Shown: positions 52,779 to 64,000, counted from the first letter of the stretch. The stretch: 64,000 bases of DNA from Diplosphaera chodatii (GCA_032358165.1 JAALGY010000031.1:372001-436000), one strand, 5' to 3'. Notes: generated by a model from the letters alone, not told the origin. Numbers and translations are program-made.

Positions 52779-55001
52779 ATGCCGTGCGCACGTGCCCAGC
52801 GCTGCCAGCTCCAGAGCCACGCAGCTTGTGCTGCCGCACAGGCAGCGGCGGCGACATGGCTTCATGCACCTGCGGTGGGACCCTGTTGGCTGTGTCCTTT
52901 GACGGCATGCGCCAGCTGCAGGCGATCACGGCGCAGTCGATCACTATTCTGCGCTCGGATGCAGGTTCGATCCCCTGCGCCTGGCACGGTGCAGCAGCAC
53001 AGCCTCGGCAGCCGATGGATTGGACGCTGGGCAGCCTGGCGGCAGCGGCAGCGGCAGGAGCAGTGGCGACGGCAGCGGCAACAGCCAGCCACCGGCGCAA
53101 CAACCGTCAGCAGCAGCGTGAGTCGGCAAGTGCAGTCTGCCTGGTGCCATTGTGCCGTCAGTGCTGTGCATCCGCTGCTGATGTCCCTGGGCGCATGATG
53201 CAGGCGAACACAGGAGCAGATTGAGAGCGAGGCCCTGCCAGAGAGCTTCTGCATCATCGAGAGCCGTGACTCTGTAAAGGTCCGTGCGGAGTGGACATTG
53301 CGCAGCAAACAACCGACACGCATGCATCCATGCTGTGCAAGGTGTGGCTGTCGGTCCTGCGGTTCCTCGCCACCTGTCAGGGACACACGATTTGACTGGC
53401 TGTGGCGCGGCGTGCAGAACTTTGCAAAGATGCAACTCAGCGAGATTGAGGACAACATCGTGTCGCGCCGCAACCGCATCTTCCTGCTCATGGAGGAGGT
53501 CCGCCGCCTCCGCATCCAGCGCCGCCTCAAGGTGGAGGCCCCCGCCCAGATGCCCCTTAAAGTCATCCAAAGGGAATGACCGAAGGAGCTGCACTGCACC
53601 TACCAAATGCATGATGGCCTCTGAATCTGCACCCAGTACATCGGCTTCGCCAGTTGGTGCTGTGTAGTCTTGGAGCCTCCGCCTATGGGATGAGACACTC
53701 GGTTCACCCACCAAGTTAGTCTCCACTCCACCACAGACTGATGTCGAGTCGTCAGACTGGGTGCCAGAGGAGAAGTTCGACTCGGCGATCCCCTGGCTGC
53801 CGCCCATCACAGAGGACACCATCGCGGTGAGTGCACACACACCCTCCAGTACTCCATGCACTGTCAGGCTATTCAGCCACCCTGTGCATGCCACCTGCAT
53901 GCATATGTCTAGTGTTGACAAGGTGGTCAGCAGCATCACATGCGCCACCGTCAGGCACATGTGTCAGGCGCCGACCCCTGTGGCTATCTTATTGCATGGT
54001 GCTGACTGGCCCGGGCACGATGTGTCACAGGACTACTGGCGCTTCTACCTGGTGACGGTGGCGCTGATCATCCTGTTCGGCGGGCTGCTGGCCCCGATCC
54101 TAGAGGTCAAGCTCGGCGTTGGCGGTGCGTGATGCCCCTCCCCAAGTGCTGCCGCCGCCATGCAGCTTGCGGATGTCAGACCATACACATCTCTGGCCGC
54201 GCACAGTCGCTTCAGTCACTGTAGTCCTGCGCCGGGAGGGTGCAACGGTGTGGCTCAGTCTGGCTTGAAAGGAAGCGACGGCCAGGCTGCTGAGGCGCGG
54301 CTCGCCTGGGGCTCGCAGGCCAGAGCTACCGGGACTTCATCGGCACGATGCACCTGCCGGGGCAGCTGGCGGCGGTGGACCCCATCGTGGCGTCCTTCTG
54401 CGGCGGCGCGGTGGGCGTGCTGTCCACGCTCATGGTGGTGGAGGCCAACAATGCCAGCCAGCAGGCCAAGCGCCGCTGCTTCTACTGCCAGGTGTGCTCA
54501 TCGGAGCGCTGGGCGCCAGTGGCTAACACCTGCCGTGGCGCTGCAGCTGGCAGCCAGCTGGAAATCCCACAGGCTGCAGGCCACCTTCTGCTGTATGTTA
54601 CAGCCTGATGCAGTTGCCGGGGTGCCTGGCGATTGTTTTGGTCATGCTGGTGGCGGTTGAGATCTGGGCCAGACGCAGCGAGCAGCGCCAGAGGAGAACT
54701 CCCCACCGCGCCGACTTCTGTATGCAGGGCTCCGGCTACCTGACGTGCGGCGCGTGCGTGGGCAGCGGTGCGGGGGAGGAGGGCGGCGGCTGCAACCTGT
54801 GCTCCGGCACGGGCAAGGTCATGTGCACCGCCTGCCTGTGCACAGGTGCGGTACTTTGGGCGCTCACAACCAGCATTGGGTGGCAGTCATCTGTGGAAAT
54901 GTGCCTCTCACACACTCGCCAGCACTGAAACAGCTGCCGAAGTGCCTGCAGGAAGACATTTCGTGACGGAGCATGATGTGCGCATCGACCCCTTCGACTG
55001 A
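52779..55001 (+). CDS. OR: ORANGE protein (plastid DnaJ-type zinc-finger holdase)
   Basis: OR family protein, which in plants stabilises phytoene synthase and promotes carotenoid accumulation. Exons: 52779..53117, 53214..53279, 53418..53531, 53737..53826, 54031..54124, 54319..54491, 54728..54845, 54952..55001; all phased, 347 residues. The Arg/Ser/Gln-rich first exon fits a transit peptide. It is followed by ESFCIIESRDSVKNFAKMQL, EIEDNIVSRRNRIFLLMEEV, RRLRIQRRLK, IPWLPPITEDTI, then TM segments (VALIILFGGLLAPILEVKLG and IVASFCGGAVGVLSTLMVVE). The Cys-rich finger reads CFYCQGSGYLTCGACVGSG and CNLCSGTGKVMCTACLCTG, and the conserved end is FVTEHDVRIDPFD. The finger has all four C-x-x-C pairs. The start is inferred; the reading frame is fixed by the phase of the first donor. 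Confidence 0.95.
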
Positions 55002-55895
55002 TGAAAGGAAAAAAAGCAAAAGGCGAGAACCGGAAAATATTTTGCCTTTCGATAATTGCCTTTCAACTGCCTTTCAAGCTTCTGCAGCAAAACTTTTGTC
55101 CCGGCCCCTGTTAAGATTGAGCTGCAAGCACCTGCGTTCTGCCCGCCAACAGGTTCGGCTGGTGCCGGTGCCGACGCGCATCCTGTCGACGCCGCTGCCA
55201 CACATATGGATGGGCTGCCGATCGTCCTCGCTGCCGGTTGCCAAATGTGGATCAAGTTCGTTCAGCTTACTGGGGAGCGAGGGACGACCGCAGGAACGGC
55301 AAGAATGATGATCGATGACGTTTTCGAACAATGCGATTTTGGCAGGCACACAGCATTGTTGAAGTTGGTTGTGTTGTCATGCCAAATTACCCCTGTTGCA
55401 GATTTACAGTCCGGTATTCCAATAACGCTCAAGCCCGCTGAAGGTTGTCAAAACTTGTAAAGCATACGGAGGATGCATAAGTACAAGCATGTGGAAAATA
55501 CCGCTTACCGTCGGCAGCAAGCAAAGATACCAGTCAAACAATATGGCTGCACTGCTAAACCAGGAAAAACCCAGTGCCCATTGCAAAGTGTGCAGGGCAA
55601 GAGTGTCATCGCCCATGTCCACGTAAGAATATTCGATTATGTTCTCACAAAAGGCCTGGCAGGCTACAAGCTGGACTGCATTGGCGCTCTGGAGGCCCTG
55701 GTCGCAGCAGCAGCTGTTCAGCAGATTGTGATCTTCTCTGGACGCACGCCAGCAGTTACCACGCTTCGCTTCGCGCTAGCAGCACGGCGCACATGGCCGG
55801 CTGCCCAAGCTGCCCGTTGTGAGTCTCTGCTGTACCAAAAGATGAAACAGGGCCAGCGGCGGCACCCAGGGATCGCATGGATCACACTCCCCAGA
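55002..55895. other. Convergent intergenic region
   Basis: 0.9 kb between the 3' ends of the ORANGE (+) and HIR (-) genes. It contains one of the most A/T-rich patches of the window (around 55,010-55,070 and 55,480-55,560). No coding sequence is supported. Confidence 0.5.
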
Positions 55896-58080
55896 TCAGC
55901 GCTGGGTCATGGCGCCGACGACGCCCGCCTCGCCCTGCATGACGCCCGCGCGGATCTGGGCGGCCACATCCGACACGCCCGCCGGCGTGTGCGGCAGGAA
56001 CACCGTGTTGGTCCGGCCGTTTGCGCCCAGCTCCTGTGTTGATATGGACACTTGTCAGATCATGATAGATCACCGGAGAGGGTCAGCACCACTAAACCAT
56101 TGTGCTACTCGACACAAAGCAAATGTTGATTGAATCGGAAGCTGGCAGGGAATATGGTATCCCAAAATTGGCATCCCTTGCTTCTGTGATCACCTTGAGT
56201 GTATCGAAGTACCTATGAGGACATGAGGAGCGACAAGGTCAGCAAACCCAACAAGGCGTAAAAGCTTTGACAGCATGTTACACATGCAAAGGGTTGCACG
56301 TGATCAAACTGCTGCACTGTACTTACTGTGTGACAAGCAGCAGCGAGAGCACATCGTTGCTGCAAAGATTAAACACGTAAACGTCAGCACAGAGGTGAAA
56401 GCTACGATGATGTCAAACTGCTGAAACCATGAGATCCTGTAGTCACAGGAAAAAGTGGTCTGGCACTGCAGCCGCTATGCATCTCACCTTGAGATGTCGT
56501 TGACCTGCTCTGAGAACTGCACCACACTCTCGCGCAGGCCATTGACGATCGCCTGCCGCTGCCGCGCAATACCCTGCACCACACATCAGCAGCAGTACTG
56601 AGCAGGAGGCAGCAAGCACAGCAATCGCTTACTTGCACCTCCCATGGCACATTGTTGTACACGTGCCCAGCCCTGCAGGAACTGCACGCCGGTACAACAA
56701 TGGTGAGGCTGGTCTCTGGCCGCCGTGCACCCACCTGGCCCTGCAGGAACTTGGCCTCGGCGTCGGCCTCAGCAGCCTTGACCACGTTGATCTTGGCTGC
56801 CTCGGCCTTCTCCACCGCCGCCACCCTGCGTGATGACCAGATGTGGGTTGACTGCATACATATCAGCACGCCTTCGACCCAGAAGCTCCGTGTCATACAG
56901 CTGACGCATGTGACCGAATGGACAGTGGTTGACACGCGCATGCATTGCCAGCACCAATGGCACGCATGCCACTGCCGGCAACACACGACTTCGGTACTGG
57001 CACGAGCGGTATTGGGATCAAGGTGCATTACCTGAGGCGCGAGGCGGCGTTGATCTCATTCATGGCGTTGCGGACCTTCTGGTCGGGCAGGATGTCGGTG
57101 ACCAGCACCTGAACAATGGAGTAGCCGTACGACGACATGGCCTTGCTCTGCACGTAACCCGGAACACCAGAAAGTCAGAGAATGCCTCCAAGGACGACAC
57201 AAGATGCACTGCCGAGTCAGACAAGGTGTGCAGCAGTGCCCTTGAACAAGAGCAGCAGCTGCAGGAACAAGCCAGGGTGATGCCAGACAACATCCCATGC
57301 TGACAGACCACACGCATATGTCAGACGCACCAGCTCCTCCTTGACAGAGGTTGCAATCTCCTCCTTGGCTGTGAACACGTCGTCCAGCAGCATGTGCGGC
57401 ACGTTACTCCTTACGTTGTCGAACACTGCGAGGGACAGAGGTGAGATGGTCAGGATAAACGGCTGAAAGAGTCACCATCTCCCGGCAGTCCCAGGAGTAG
57501 ACCTGCACAATGCAGCGCACACACGTCCTGCATCTCACCATAGCTTGTGATCTGTGTCCGAGAGTCGGTCAGCTTGTAGAAGGCATCGTACACAGCCTCC
57601 TTCACCACCTGGTACTGCACTGACACCTGCGCATGGCAACACCAGCCGTCTGCAAAGAGAACCTCGGGCACGGCTCTCACCCAACCGAGCGGCAACACAC
57701 CTGACATGACATGACATGCCACACCAAAACGGCCGACAGCAAACCATGCAAGCTCGGCACCTGCAGCTGCACGAAGACGTTGTCCTTGGTCTTCGTGTCG
57801 CACAGGACGTCCAGCTGCTGCACCCGCAGGCTGACCTTGCCCCGCACGGCGTACCCCAGGCAACAGCAGACGCAGTTGAAACCTGCGACGCCGCAGACGA
57901 CACCATTATTGAGAAGCTCACTGAGCCCTCGAGCACTGCATAGGATAGCGCCTCGGAACACTTCGAGGCTGCACAGCAGAAAGCGGGCCGGCAGCACGCA
58001 CCAGGCTGCGCAATGCGGTTGAACTTGCCAAACTGCTCAACTACGGCCAGGTTGGCCTGGTCCACGCAGGTGAAGAACAT
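55896..58080 (-). CDS. HIR (hypersensitive-induced reaction) SPFH/band-7 protein
   Basis: Membrane-microdomain scaffold of the SPFH (stomatin/prohibitin/flotillin/HflK) superfamily. Exons: 58002..58080, 57761..57882, 57539..57626, 57331..57425, 57032..57147, 56735..56825, 56488..56573, 56327..56359, 56194..56212, 55896..56033. They give 288 residues, the normal HIR length. Aligned blocks: [135 protein letters not shown] and [14 protein letters not shown]. The protein starts MFFTC where plant HIRs start MGN-x-x-C, so the N-myristoylation Gly is absent while the Cys remains. A further upstream exon cannot be excluded, because CAG|GTTCGCC just before the ATG resembles an acceptor. Two exons are only 33 and 19 nt long. 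Confidence 0.94.
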
Positions 58081-59265
58081 GGTGGCGAACCTGCAAACCA
58101 AGACAACAGGGGCGGTCGCCTCAGCAGCACACATGTTAGGCCATGAACATGTACTGGGTCTACAGAATAGCGCAGCCCCCACACCCACGCCACCGACGCT
58201 ATAACCCCGCAATCGTGTCCCCCTCTCAAGGTGACATCCTAGTGTGCTTCATGGTCGGACGTCGACATCACAATGGCACACCAACTAGGCAAACACGCTG
58301 AGGCGGCCGAGGACCTACAGTGCACGTGTCGGAGTTTCGCAAGAACTGATGCCGCACTGTTAAGACGTGGTTAGGTGTACTTAGTCTCTACAGCATGGCT
58401 ATCCGGGCTTGCTCGATCGTTTCGCGGAAGCAAAACGAGAGCTGCGAGCCCCTGTGACGTGTTCAAACGGCCTCGGGCTGTGACCAGGTGCCTTGCAGCG
58501 CGCATAAGCGGCCCCACAGCGGCAGACGCAAGATTGACAGGATGTGGGCTCCTGTTTTACAAACACTACAGCATTCGTGCACCAAGAATGCCCCCACCTT
58601 CTGACAGCGAGGGAAACGGATGTTGCTGGACTCTTTGCCGCTACCACCAACTCTGGACGCTTGACGAAGACGGACTTGTGCTTGCGTGGAGATGTTGATG
58701 CGCTGATTCGACACAGACGCTGCACTTGGAGTTGACAAGCGGGACGAGGTGCATCGGAGAGGTGACTCTGCGGCACGATTGAGTGTATGACGCGATCCGA
58801 TGAGAGGGTGTGAAAGGGGTGCCTTCACTATGATAGGGGCGTGCCAGTGGCTCCGGCTCACAACCAGGGAACCAGCCAGGTGGTGGCAGTCAGACGTGTT
58901 GCCAAACCTCCATGGCAGCCACACGCTTCACCTCAACTGTCGTGTCTGCATCCACTTCAACAGATCAAATATGCATCCTTAGATACTTCCCAATGTTCTC
59001 AAGCATGTACACTTCGATTCCTACCCTCTGGCGGCATTGCCAGCCGATAAAACTGCACATGCCGCAACAATACAGGTGTACGTCTGATATGCACTCCTGC
59101 ACCTGCTTCGATCTTCGTAAAGCGCCAACCCATACTTCGCAGGTCCTTCATGCCACCCGTACTTCATGCTGCAAACTGGAATCCGTTTCGACTTCCAGAC
59201 CAGCGCCGCTCTGGACGCGGCCGCGTTAACTGTCAACCAAGCACTGCGCGCATCGCTCATGGCTC
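58081..59265. other. Intergenic region between HIR and zinc-finger genes
   Basis: 1.2 kb holding the promoter of the HIR gene (-) and the 3' flank of the next minus-strand gene. No coding sequence is supported on either strand. Confidence 0.45.
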
Positions 59266-61236
59266 CTATACATCTGTGGCAGGCGCCTCTGTCGTCGAAG
59301 CTCCTGCAGCGGTTTCAGGCCGCGCAGTGGCTTCTGGCTTTGCTGCAACATCCGCTGCACGTGCCTCATCCTGAGCAACATTGCCAGGCTGTGCAGAAGT
59401 CGTATCATCAGCTGCTGGCGCCTCCGTCACCACTGGCACCTTCGCAGCTGCCGGCGCTGCAGCGACTGCCGGCGGCGGCTTTGCGGCTGTCTTGGCCACC
59501 GGCTGTGGCGGCAGCGGCAGTGCCAGCGGGCAGCCCGAAGTGGCCGCCGCTCGCGCCAGCAGCAGCGTCGCCATCATGCGGCTCGCCCACTGCACCACCT
59601 CCGGCTGCTTCACTGCGGTCGCCTTGCGTGCCAGCGGCTTGCGCGCCACGCCCGGCAGCGCGGACAGGTCCTCCATGCCCCGGTACTTGGTGCTCTTGGG
59701 CACGGTGGACAGGCCATTCATGCCAGGTCCGGGCTGCGGCTCGAGCGACGGCCCGGCAGCGCAGGTGCGCTTGCGCTTTGGCACATGTACCTCCTGCGGC
59801 GGCAGCGGGGCGCCCTGCGGCCGTGCTTGTGCGAGGGCAGCGTGCTGCGCCGCGGACAGCCCGCCAACGCCACCCAGCGGCAGGTGCAGGCCGGCGGGCC
59901 CGAAGGCGAGCGCCATGGCGGCGGCCGAGTCGTCGGTGTCCTGCGAGCCGCGCCGCATGTTCGATGGCCTGCCGCCAGCCGCGTGCTGCTGCGCGGCCGC
60001 CATCTGCTGCAGCTGCTGCATCTGCAGCGCCGCCACCGCCGCGGAGCCGCCGGCGGCCCACCCCACGGCGGCGGCATCGCTGCAGGGGGGCCCGCCGCCG
60101 AAGCGCTGCTTCTTGAAGCGCTCCATCGCAGAGTTGCCGCTGTCGGAGGTAGTGGGCGAGCCGCCGGAGATGTCCGAGGGGGTGCCAGACCCCTTGGATC
60201 CGCCGATGGCGTGGCCGTTGGCGGCAGCGAAAGCCGCGGCCCGGATGTCCTCGCCGCCGCTGCGGCCGACGGCGGTGAAGGCCGAGCCGCTGTACTGCTT
60301 CGCGAGGCCGTTTCCGTTGGTGTTGCCGTTGTGGCCGTGCTGCCCGCCACCCTGCTGCTGCTGCTGCTGGAACGCCAGCAGCGCCAGCAGCTGCTGCTGC
60401 ATCGCCTGCGGGTCCATGTTGGCCAGCTGCGGGCCGCCCTGGGGCTGCTGGCCATCCTGCGAGCCGTCGCCCTGGTTGCTGTTCCAGAACATGCCGCCCA
60501 GCGGCATCTCATACCTGTGTGGGACAGCAGGACGCATTGTCACTTCACAGGCGTGCTGGCAAGGAGCAGCAGAGGTATGCGAGCAGAGCATACCGCCAGC
60601 TGAGCAGCAGCACAGCAGCACAGATGACCATGCACATGATCAGCAGCATGCACACACAAAATTACGGCTTACCTGCGGCGGTTAGCAGCCGCCTGCTGCG
60701 CTGCGGCCTTCCGCTTTTTGTAGCGTGTGGAGCGGGCCTCCGCCTCGCACATCTTGCACCAGCCGCGGAGCCCATCGCCACGGGAGGTGTCGGCCGAGAA
60801 CTCCACGCACGGCTTCATCGACTGCACACAAACAGCTGCACTGTTCAGGCAGTGCACGCACAGCAAGCTCAAACCCTTTGCAAGAAGCCGGTCTCGCCTG
60901 ATGCAAGATCGTGGCGGCATGTGTGCCTCGTACCTGGCAGTGACCACACTTCTTGATGCCGCTGCGGTCCGGCGGGTAGGTGGCCCGGCCGCCAAAGCGG
61001 CCGCGGCCCTGGCCGCCCTGCTGCTGTGACATGAAGGACTGCTGCTGCAGCTGCGCATACGCCGCAGCGATGGCGGCGGGATCTGGGGCACCGTTGGCGC
61101 CGAACAGCCCCGGCATGAAGGGCATGCCGTTGCCGCCGGGCATCATGCCGTTCCAGGTGCCGCTGCCCATGTCGGGCTCGCTCCGCGACATGACCGGAGG
61201 CTGCCTCAGGTAACCCGCCCACGAAAAGGTGGCCAC
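59266..61236 (-). CDS. Gln-rich protein with compact C-x2-C / C-x2-C zinc finger
   Basis: Three exons are supported: 60934..61236, 60673..60821 and 59266..60514, joining in frame (about 566 residues). The first is Met/Gly/Pro/Gln-rich (QLQQQSFMSQQQGGQGRG). Across the first junction runs a short finger, KKCGHCQSMKPCVEFSADTS then GLRGWCKMCEAEARSTRYKKRK. It has two C-x-x-C pairs about 25 residues apart, followed by a basic helix and AANRRR. The long last exon has Q6, many QLQQM repeats, a PKRKRTC nuclear-localisation-like cluster and an Ala/Pro/Thr-rich C terminus. Overall it looks like a nuclear regulatory protein, but no named family is recognised. The 5' start is unresolved: the first exon begins at an acceptor, and no ATG exon keeping phase was found upstream. 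An internal Met (near 61,190) could also serve. Confidence 0.65.
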
Positions 61237-62551
61237 CTGGCGGCAAGGACAACAACGTCAGACGTCCTGAGCATACAAGCAACACGAGGCAGTCGCTTGA
61301 GACCCTGTCAGGGTGTTGTAGCCGGTGCGGACTGCTGGCAAGTGGCTGACTCCACCCGCTGGCCCGGTGACAAAGCTCCGCCAACGCACGTAGGCGGCAG
61401 CTGTGGGGCCTGCCTACAATGCACGGGCGCCAACGGAAGCGCTGGTGTCGTGCTTGGCTCTGCTTGGCAGGGTCTGAGCGACCGGGGCTGTGTGCCAAAA
61501 AGGGTGTCGTGCTACGCACTCGAGCACTGGACGGAGCGCCCAACCGCGTGCCTTCCAACACGGTCAGCAGCGCGTTCAGGGCCCAATACTGCCACATCCG
61601 CTCAGGCTTGGGCCCTCAACGCCACTGGGAGTCGGCGATCGGCAGCCGGTGACCACAGGCGCCGCCGCGGGCCGCGTCCCCCAAAAGGGTCTCCCCAACA
61701 ACGTGGTGAGGACGGCAGGACGGCAGCAGGAAACGGCCCGCCGGCCCGCAGACAGGGTGTGGCAGTGCTACTGACATGCACTAGGGTGCGTACTGCGGCT
61801 GGCGAGCGGCCGGTCTCACCTCACAGCCCCGGCAGCAGGTCCGGGTCCTGATGTACTCTCAGGCTCCCGGGGTGGCTGGGTTCGCTGGTCGCAAAGCTTC
61901 CACCGTCCAAGGGTGCAGGTAGGCCATGCGCCGGTACCCTGAGACGGGCGCTGCCGCCGGTGGCTGCGGGCCGTGGATGATGCCCCGTGCAGGGTGCCTC
62001 GCACACGGCACGCGCTGCACTGGGGAATATCATGCGGAGCAGATTCCCGCGTGTTATGTCATCACTGAGTCACTTTGGGCGACGTTGGAGGTTTGCAAAA
62101 GCCACCCTGTGGCGTATCCTTCCCAGGCCCTCTCTCAGGACTTCAGCACTTGATTGATTGATCTAAGCACAAAGCATGACAGCCGTCGAATTACTCGCAC
62201 GCAGATAGCGATGCAGCATGGTATTTGTGTGTGGGGTGTCCGCGTGACGTCGGCAGCCGGAACTTCAATCCTGCACAATTCTGGAATTCCATGAGTCTCA
62301 TGCGAAACTGAGAAGCAGGCAGGTTGGGCAGGTGACGAAGCAAAAGCATGCTTGATGATGCCATCCTCATATGCGCAGGACATCTCATGCTGTGTACAAG
62401 AAGCCCGCCTTGAATGCCAGGACCATCGTCCCCATGCAGGCAGAGCACACATCAGCATGCCGCTGCGGGGTGACGACACGGCGGCTTGTGCTATGCAGAT
62501 GCATGCAGATTCGTGACGCATCAGGGTACGGCATCGCGGTCTCGTGCCGCC
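61237..62551. promoter_or_regulatory. Divergent region upstream of zinc-finger and CNB/NTE-like genes
   Basis: 1.3 kb that probably includes a missing 5' exon of the zinc-finger gene and the promoter of the following plus-strand gene. A candidate donor GAG|GTGAGA on the minus strand near 61,820 did not give a stop-free frame in the needed phase. Confidence 0.4.
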
Positions 62552-64000
62552 ATGTCGAGGGTGGATGCAGCCCGCGACGTCCTGCGGCAGATGCTGCTGA
62601 CCGATGCGCAGCCCGCGGTGCGCAAGGCGGCCATGGCAGCCGGCGTGCTGGTGGTCCTGGGCGCCAGCGAGGCGTACAGCGGCTCTGTCTCACGTACCCT
62701 TCGCTCGATCCGCAGGCACGCCGCCTTGACACTGCTCACGGCTTGCATATGGCAAGGGCTGGGAGCATATAACCATCCAAGCCAACATCGTCTGACTACT
62801 TGCTGGCTACCTTAATCAGGGCAATCCAGGCGGCTTTGGCGGCGTGGATCGAGGAGCAGAGTGGTCTCAGCCTGCTCACGCCGGAAGGTGAGAGCATGCC
62901 GAGCATGCAGTGACTCATGCAGGCGGAACTCATACAGCATCTGCATCCTGACCTTTGCGCATGCACTTCAGCAAGCGACCTATCTGCAACTTGCTGCTGC
63001 TGTGCCCCATGCAGGGACGCTGCCATTGGAGAAGGCTCCAGGCACGGCGCTGGCGTGGGAGACGCTGTCGGCACAGGACAAGGCCAGGCGCCCAGGGCAT
63101 GCCGTCACGGATGCCAAGCGTAAGCGCTTTGGCGGTTGCGCTCATTCTGACGCCATCTGCTGTGCACACGTTTCTTGCCTGCGTGCAAGCATGCTGTGTT
63201 TCCGTGCCGCACGCGCCATACACTCATAACCCAACCATGTTTTCTGTGGCTGCAGCGGATGGCACGGCAGGCAGCAGTCCACAGGCGGAGGCGCGGCCGC
63301 GAGCGCAGTCCTGCTCCTATGATAGCAGCGACTCATCGGACACCGGGCACATCAACTTCTTTGCGTGAGTGCTGCTCCTGCCAGGCGTTCTCGCATGGGC
63401 CGTGACCTCAGCCGTGGCCTTTGCAAAGCTGTCACACATGTACCTGCAGGACGACCAAATTCTTTGCATGCTTGGACCTCAAGGAGTCCCAAGAGCTGTA
63501 CGAGGCCTCCCAGCTGGTGAGCCTGCCCATATCAGCATGAGTGCATCACGACCGAGATCATGGGGCTGCGACAATCTGCCAACAGCATTGCCATTGGGAA
63601 AGCCGACCACTGGATGGCCGATGCAGAAACGTGTTCATCGTGCCTGTATAGGTCGCTCTTGAGCCGCATGAGACGCTGTTCGAGACGGGCGACAGCTCGG
63701 AGGGGGGCATCTACATCGTGGTGGAGGGTGCCCTGGGTGTGTTCCTGGGGGGCGCCGATGGTGCAACACGCCACACCAACACGCTGCACCCCGGCGAGTC
63801 AGTCGGCGACCTGGATGTGCTCGACGGTGAGTCCCGACGACGATGAGCTGCCGTACGCTGGTGCAGCGGCATCAGTGCATGTCTGTGCCCTTTCAGTTGG
63901 TGCAAAGCGCCAGACATCTCACTGACCATCATGTAGATCTGCTGGCACAACGATCATGACACCTGCTGGCACCTCCCTGCAGACGCGCCGCGCAGCCTCA
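62552..64000 (+). CDS. Cyclic-nucleotide-binding protein, NTE-like (5' part, cut by window end)
   Basis: Exons: 62552..62715, 62820..62887, 63015..63119, 63256..63364, 63450..63516, 63652..63826, 63983..>64000; all phases agree. The N terminus has one hydrophobic segment (AVRKAAMAAGVLVVLGASEA), then AIQAALAAWIEEQSGLSLL. A Ser/Asp-rich stretch SYDSSDSSDTGHINFF comes next. A cyclic-nucleotide-binding-like beta roll follows: VALEPHETLFETGDSSEGGI, YIVVEGALGVFLGG, LHPGESVGDLDVLDDAPRSL. One N-terminal TM helix followed by CNB domains is the layout of neuropathy target esterase-type phospholipases. The patatin domain that would prove this lies outside the window. Other CNB proteins remain possible. 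Intron 1 needs a GC donor (CAG|GCACGC at 62716), the only choice found that keeps phase. Confidence 0.6.

Noticed and set aside
52862..53960. Minus-strand open frame of 338 codons
   Set aside because: It overlaps several ORANGE exons and introns on the other strand, shows no domain, and crosses true splice sites.
59166..60685. Plus-strand open frames of 316 and 434 codons
   Set aside because: They are antisense to the large last exon of the Gln-rich zinc-finger gene, whose codon pattern and conserved joins support the minus strand.
60934..61236. Bacterial contamination or prophage origin of the zinc-finger segment
   Set aside because: It is interrupted by phased spliceosomal introns with the same acceptor style as neighbouring algal genes.
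61816..62033. Minus-strand frames near a GAG|GTGAGA donor as the first exon of the zinc-finger gene
   Set aside because: The frame that would splice in phase contains a stop shortly upstream.

Overview
The window is nuclear DNA of a GC-rich green alga. The best guess is a trebouxiophyte-type chlorophyte (Coccomyxa/Chlorella/Trebouxia-like); species cannot be decided from this window. The evidence is the gene set and architecture: a P-type plasma-membrane H+-ATPase, the plastid ORANGE protein, a plastid site-2 protease, a lumenal twin-arginine FKBP, a HEN1 small-RNA methyltransferase, DNA ligase I with a PCNA box, a HIR/SPFH protein and extensin-like proline-rich wall proteins. Genes are dense with introns. 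About 140 introns were placed by joining exons that keep frame and family alignment, and most end in CTGCAG|G-type acceptors. An unusual share (at least eight) have GC rather than GT donors. All exon coordinates were derived by hand. Most pass an exon-length/phase check; junctions that do not are marked.

Layout. 1-4.5 kb: 3' part of a HEN1-like methyltransferase (+), an MgtE/SLC41-type Mg2+ channel domain (-) and a PRISE-type short-chain dehydrogenase fragment (-). 5-10 kb: a Spinster-type MFS transporter (+) and a thylakoid-lumen FKBP (+). 10.4-16.2 kb: DNA ligase I (-). 16.9-19.3 kb: a secreted FAS1 protein with a GPI-like tail (+). 19.9-23 kb: a PI-PLC-C1-type phospholipase (-). 24.5-32.6 kb: a 25-exon H+-ATPase (-). 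34.1-37.3 kb: a pfkB sugar kinase (+), with a covarying 25-bp tandem repeat in intron 1. 37.9-43.6 kb: two tandem paralogous secreted proline-rich matrix proteins (-). 44.9-48 kb: a papain-family cysteine protease (+). 48.8-55 kb: a divergent pair of plastid proteins, site-2 protease (-) and ORANGE (+). 55.9-58.1 kb: HIR protein (-). 59.3-61.2 kb: a Gln-rich zinc-finger protein (-). 62.6-64 kb: the 5' half of a cyclic-nucleotide-binding, NTE-like protein (+), running off the end.

The genes do not form one pathway. They are a typical eukaryotic mosaic of membrane transport, plastid protein handling, DNA/RNA maintenance and cell-wall or extracellular proteins. No mobile element, tRNA, rRNA or CRISPR array was seen. 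The most notable items are the tandem matrix-protein pair, the high GC-AG intron fraction, the intronic repeat with paired substitutions, the possible non-AUG N-terminal extension of DNA ligase I, and the shared promoter region of two plastid membrane proteins.
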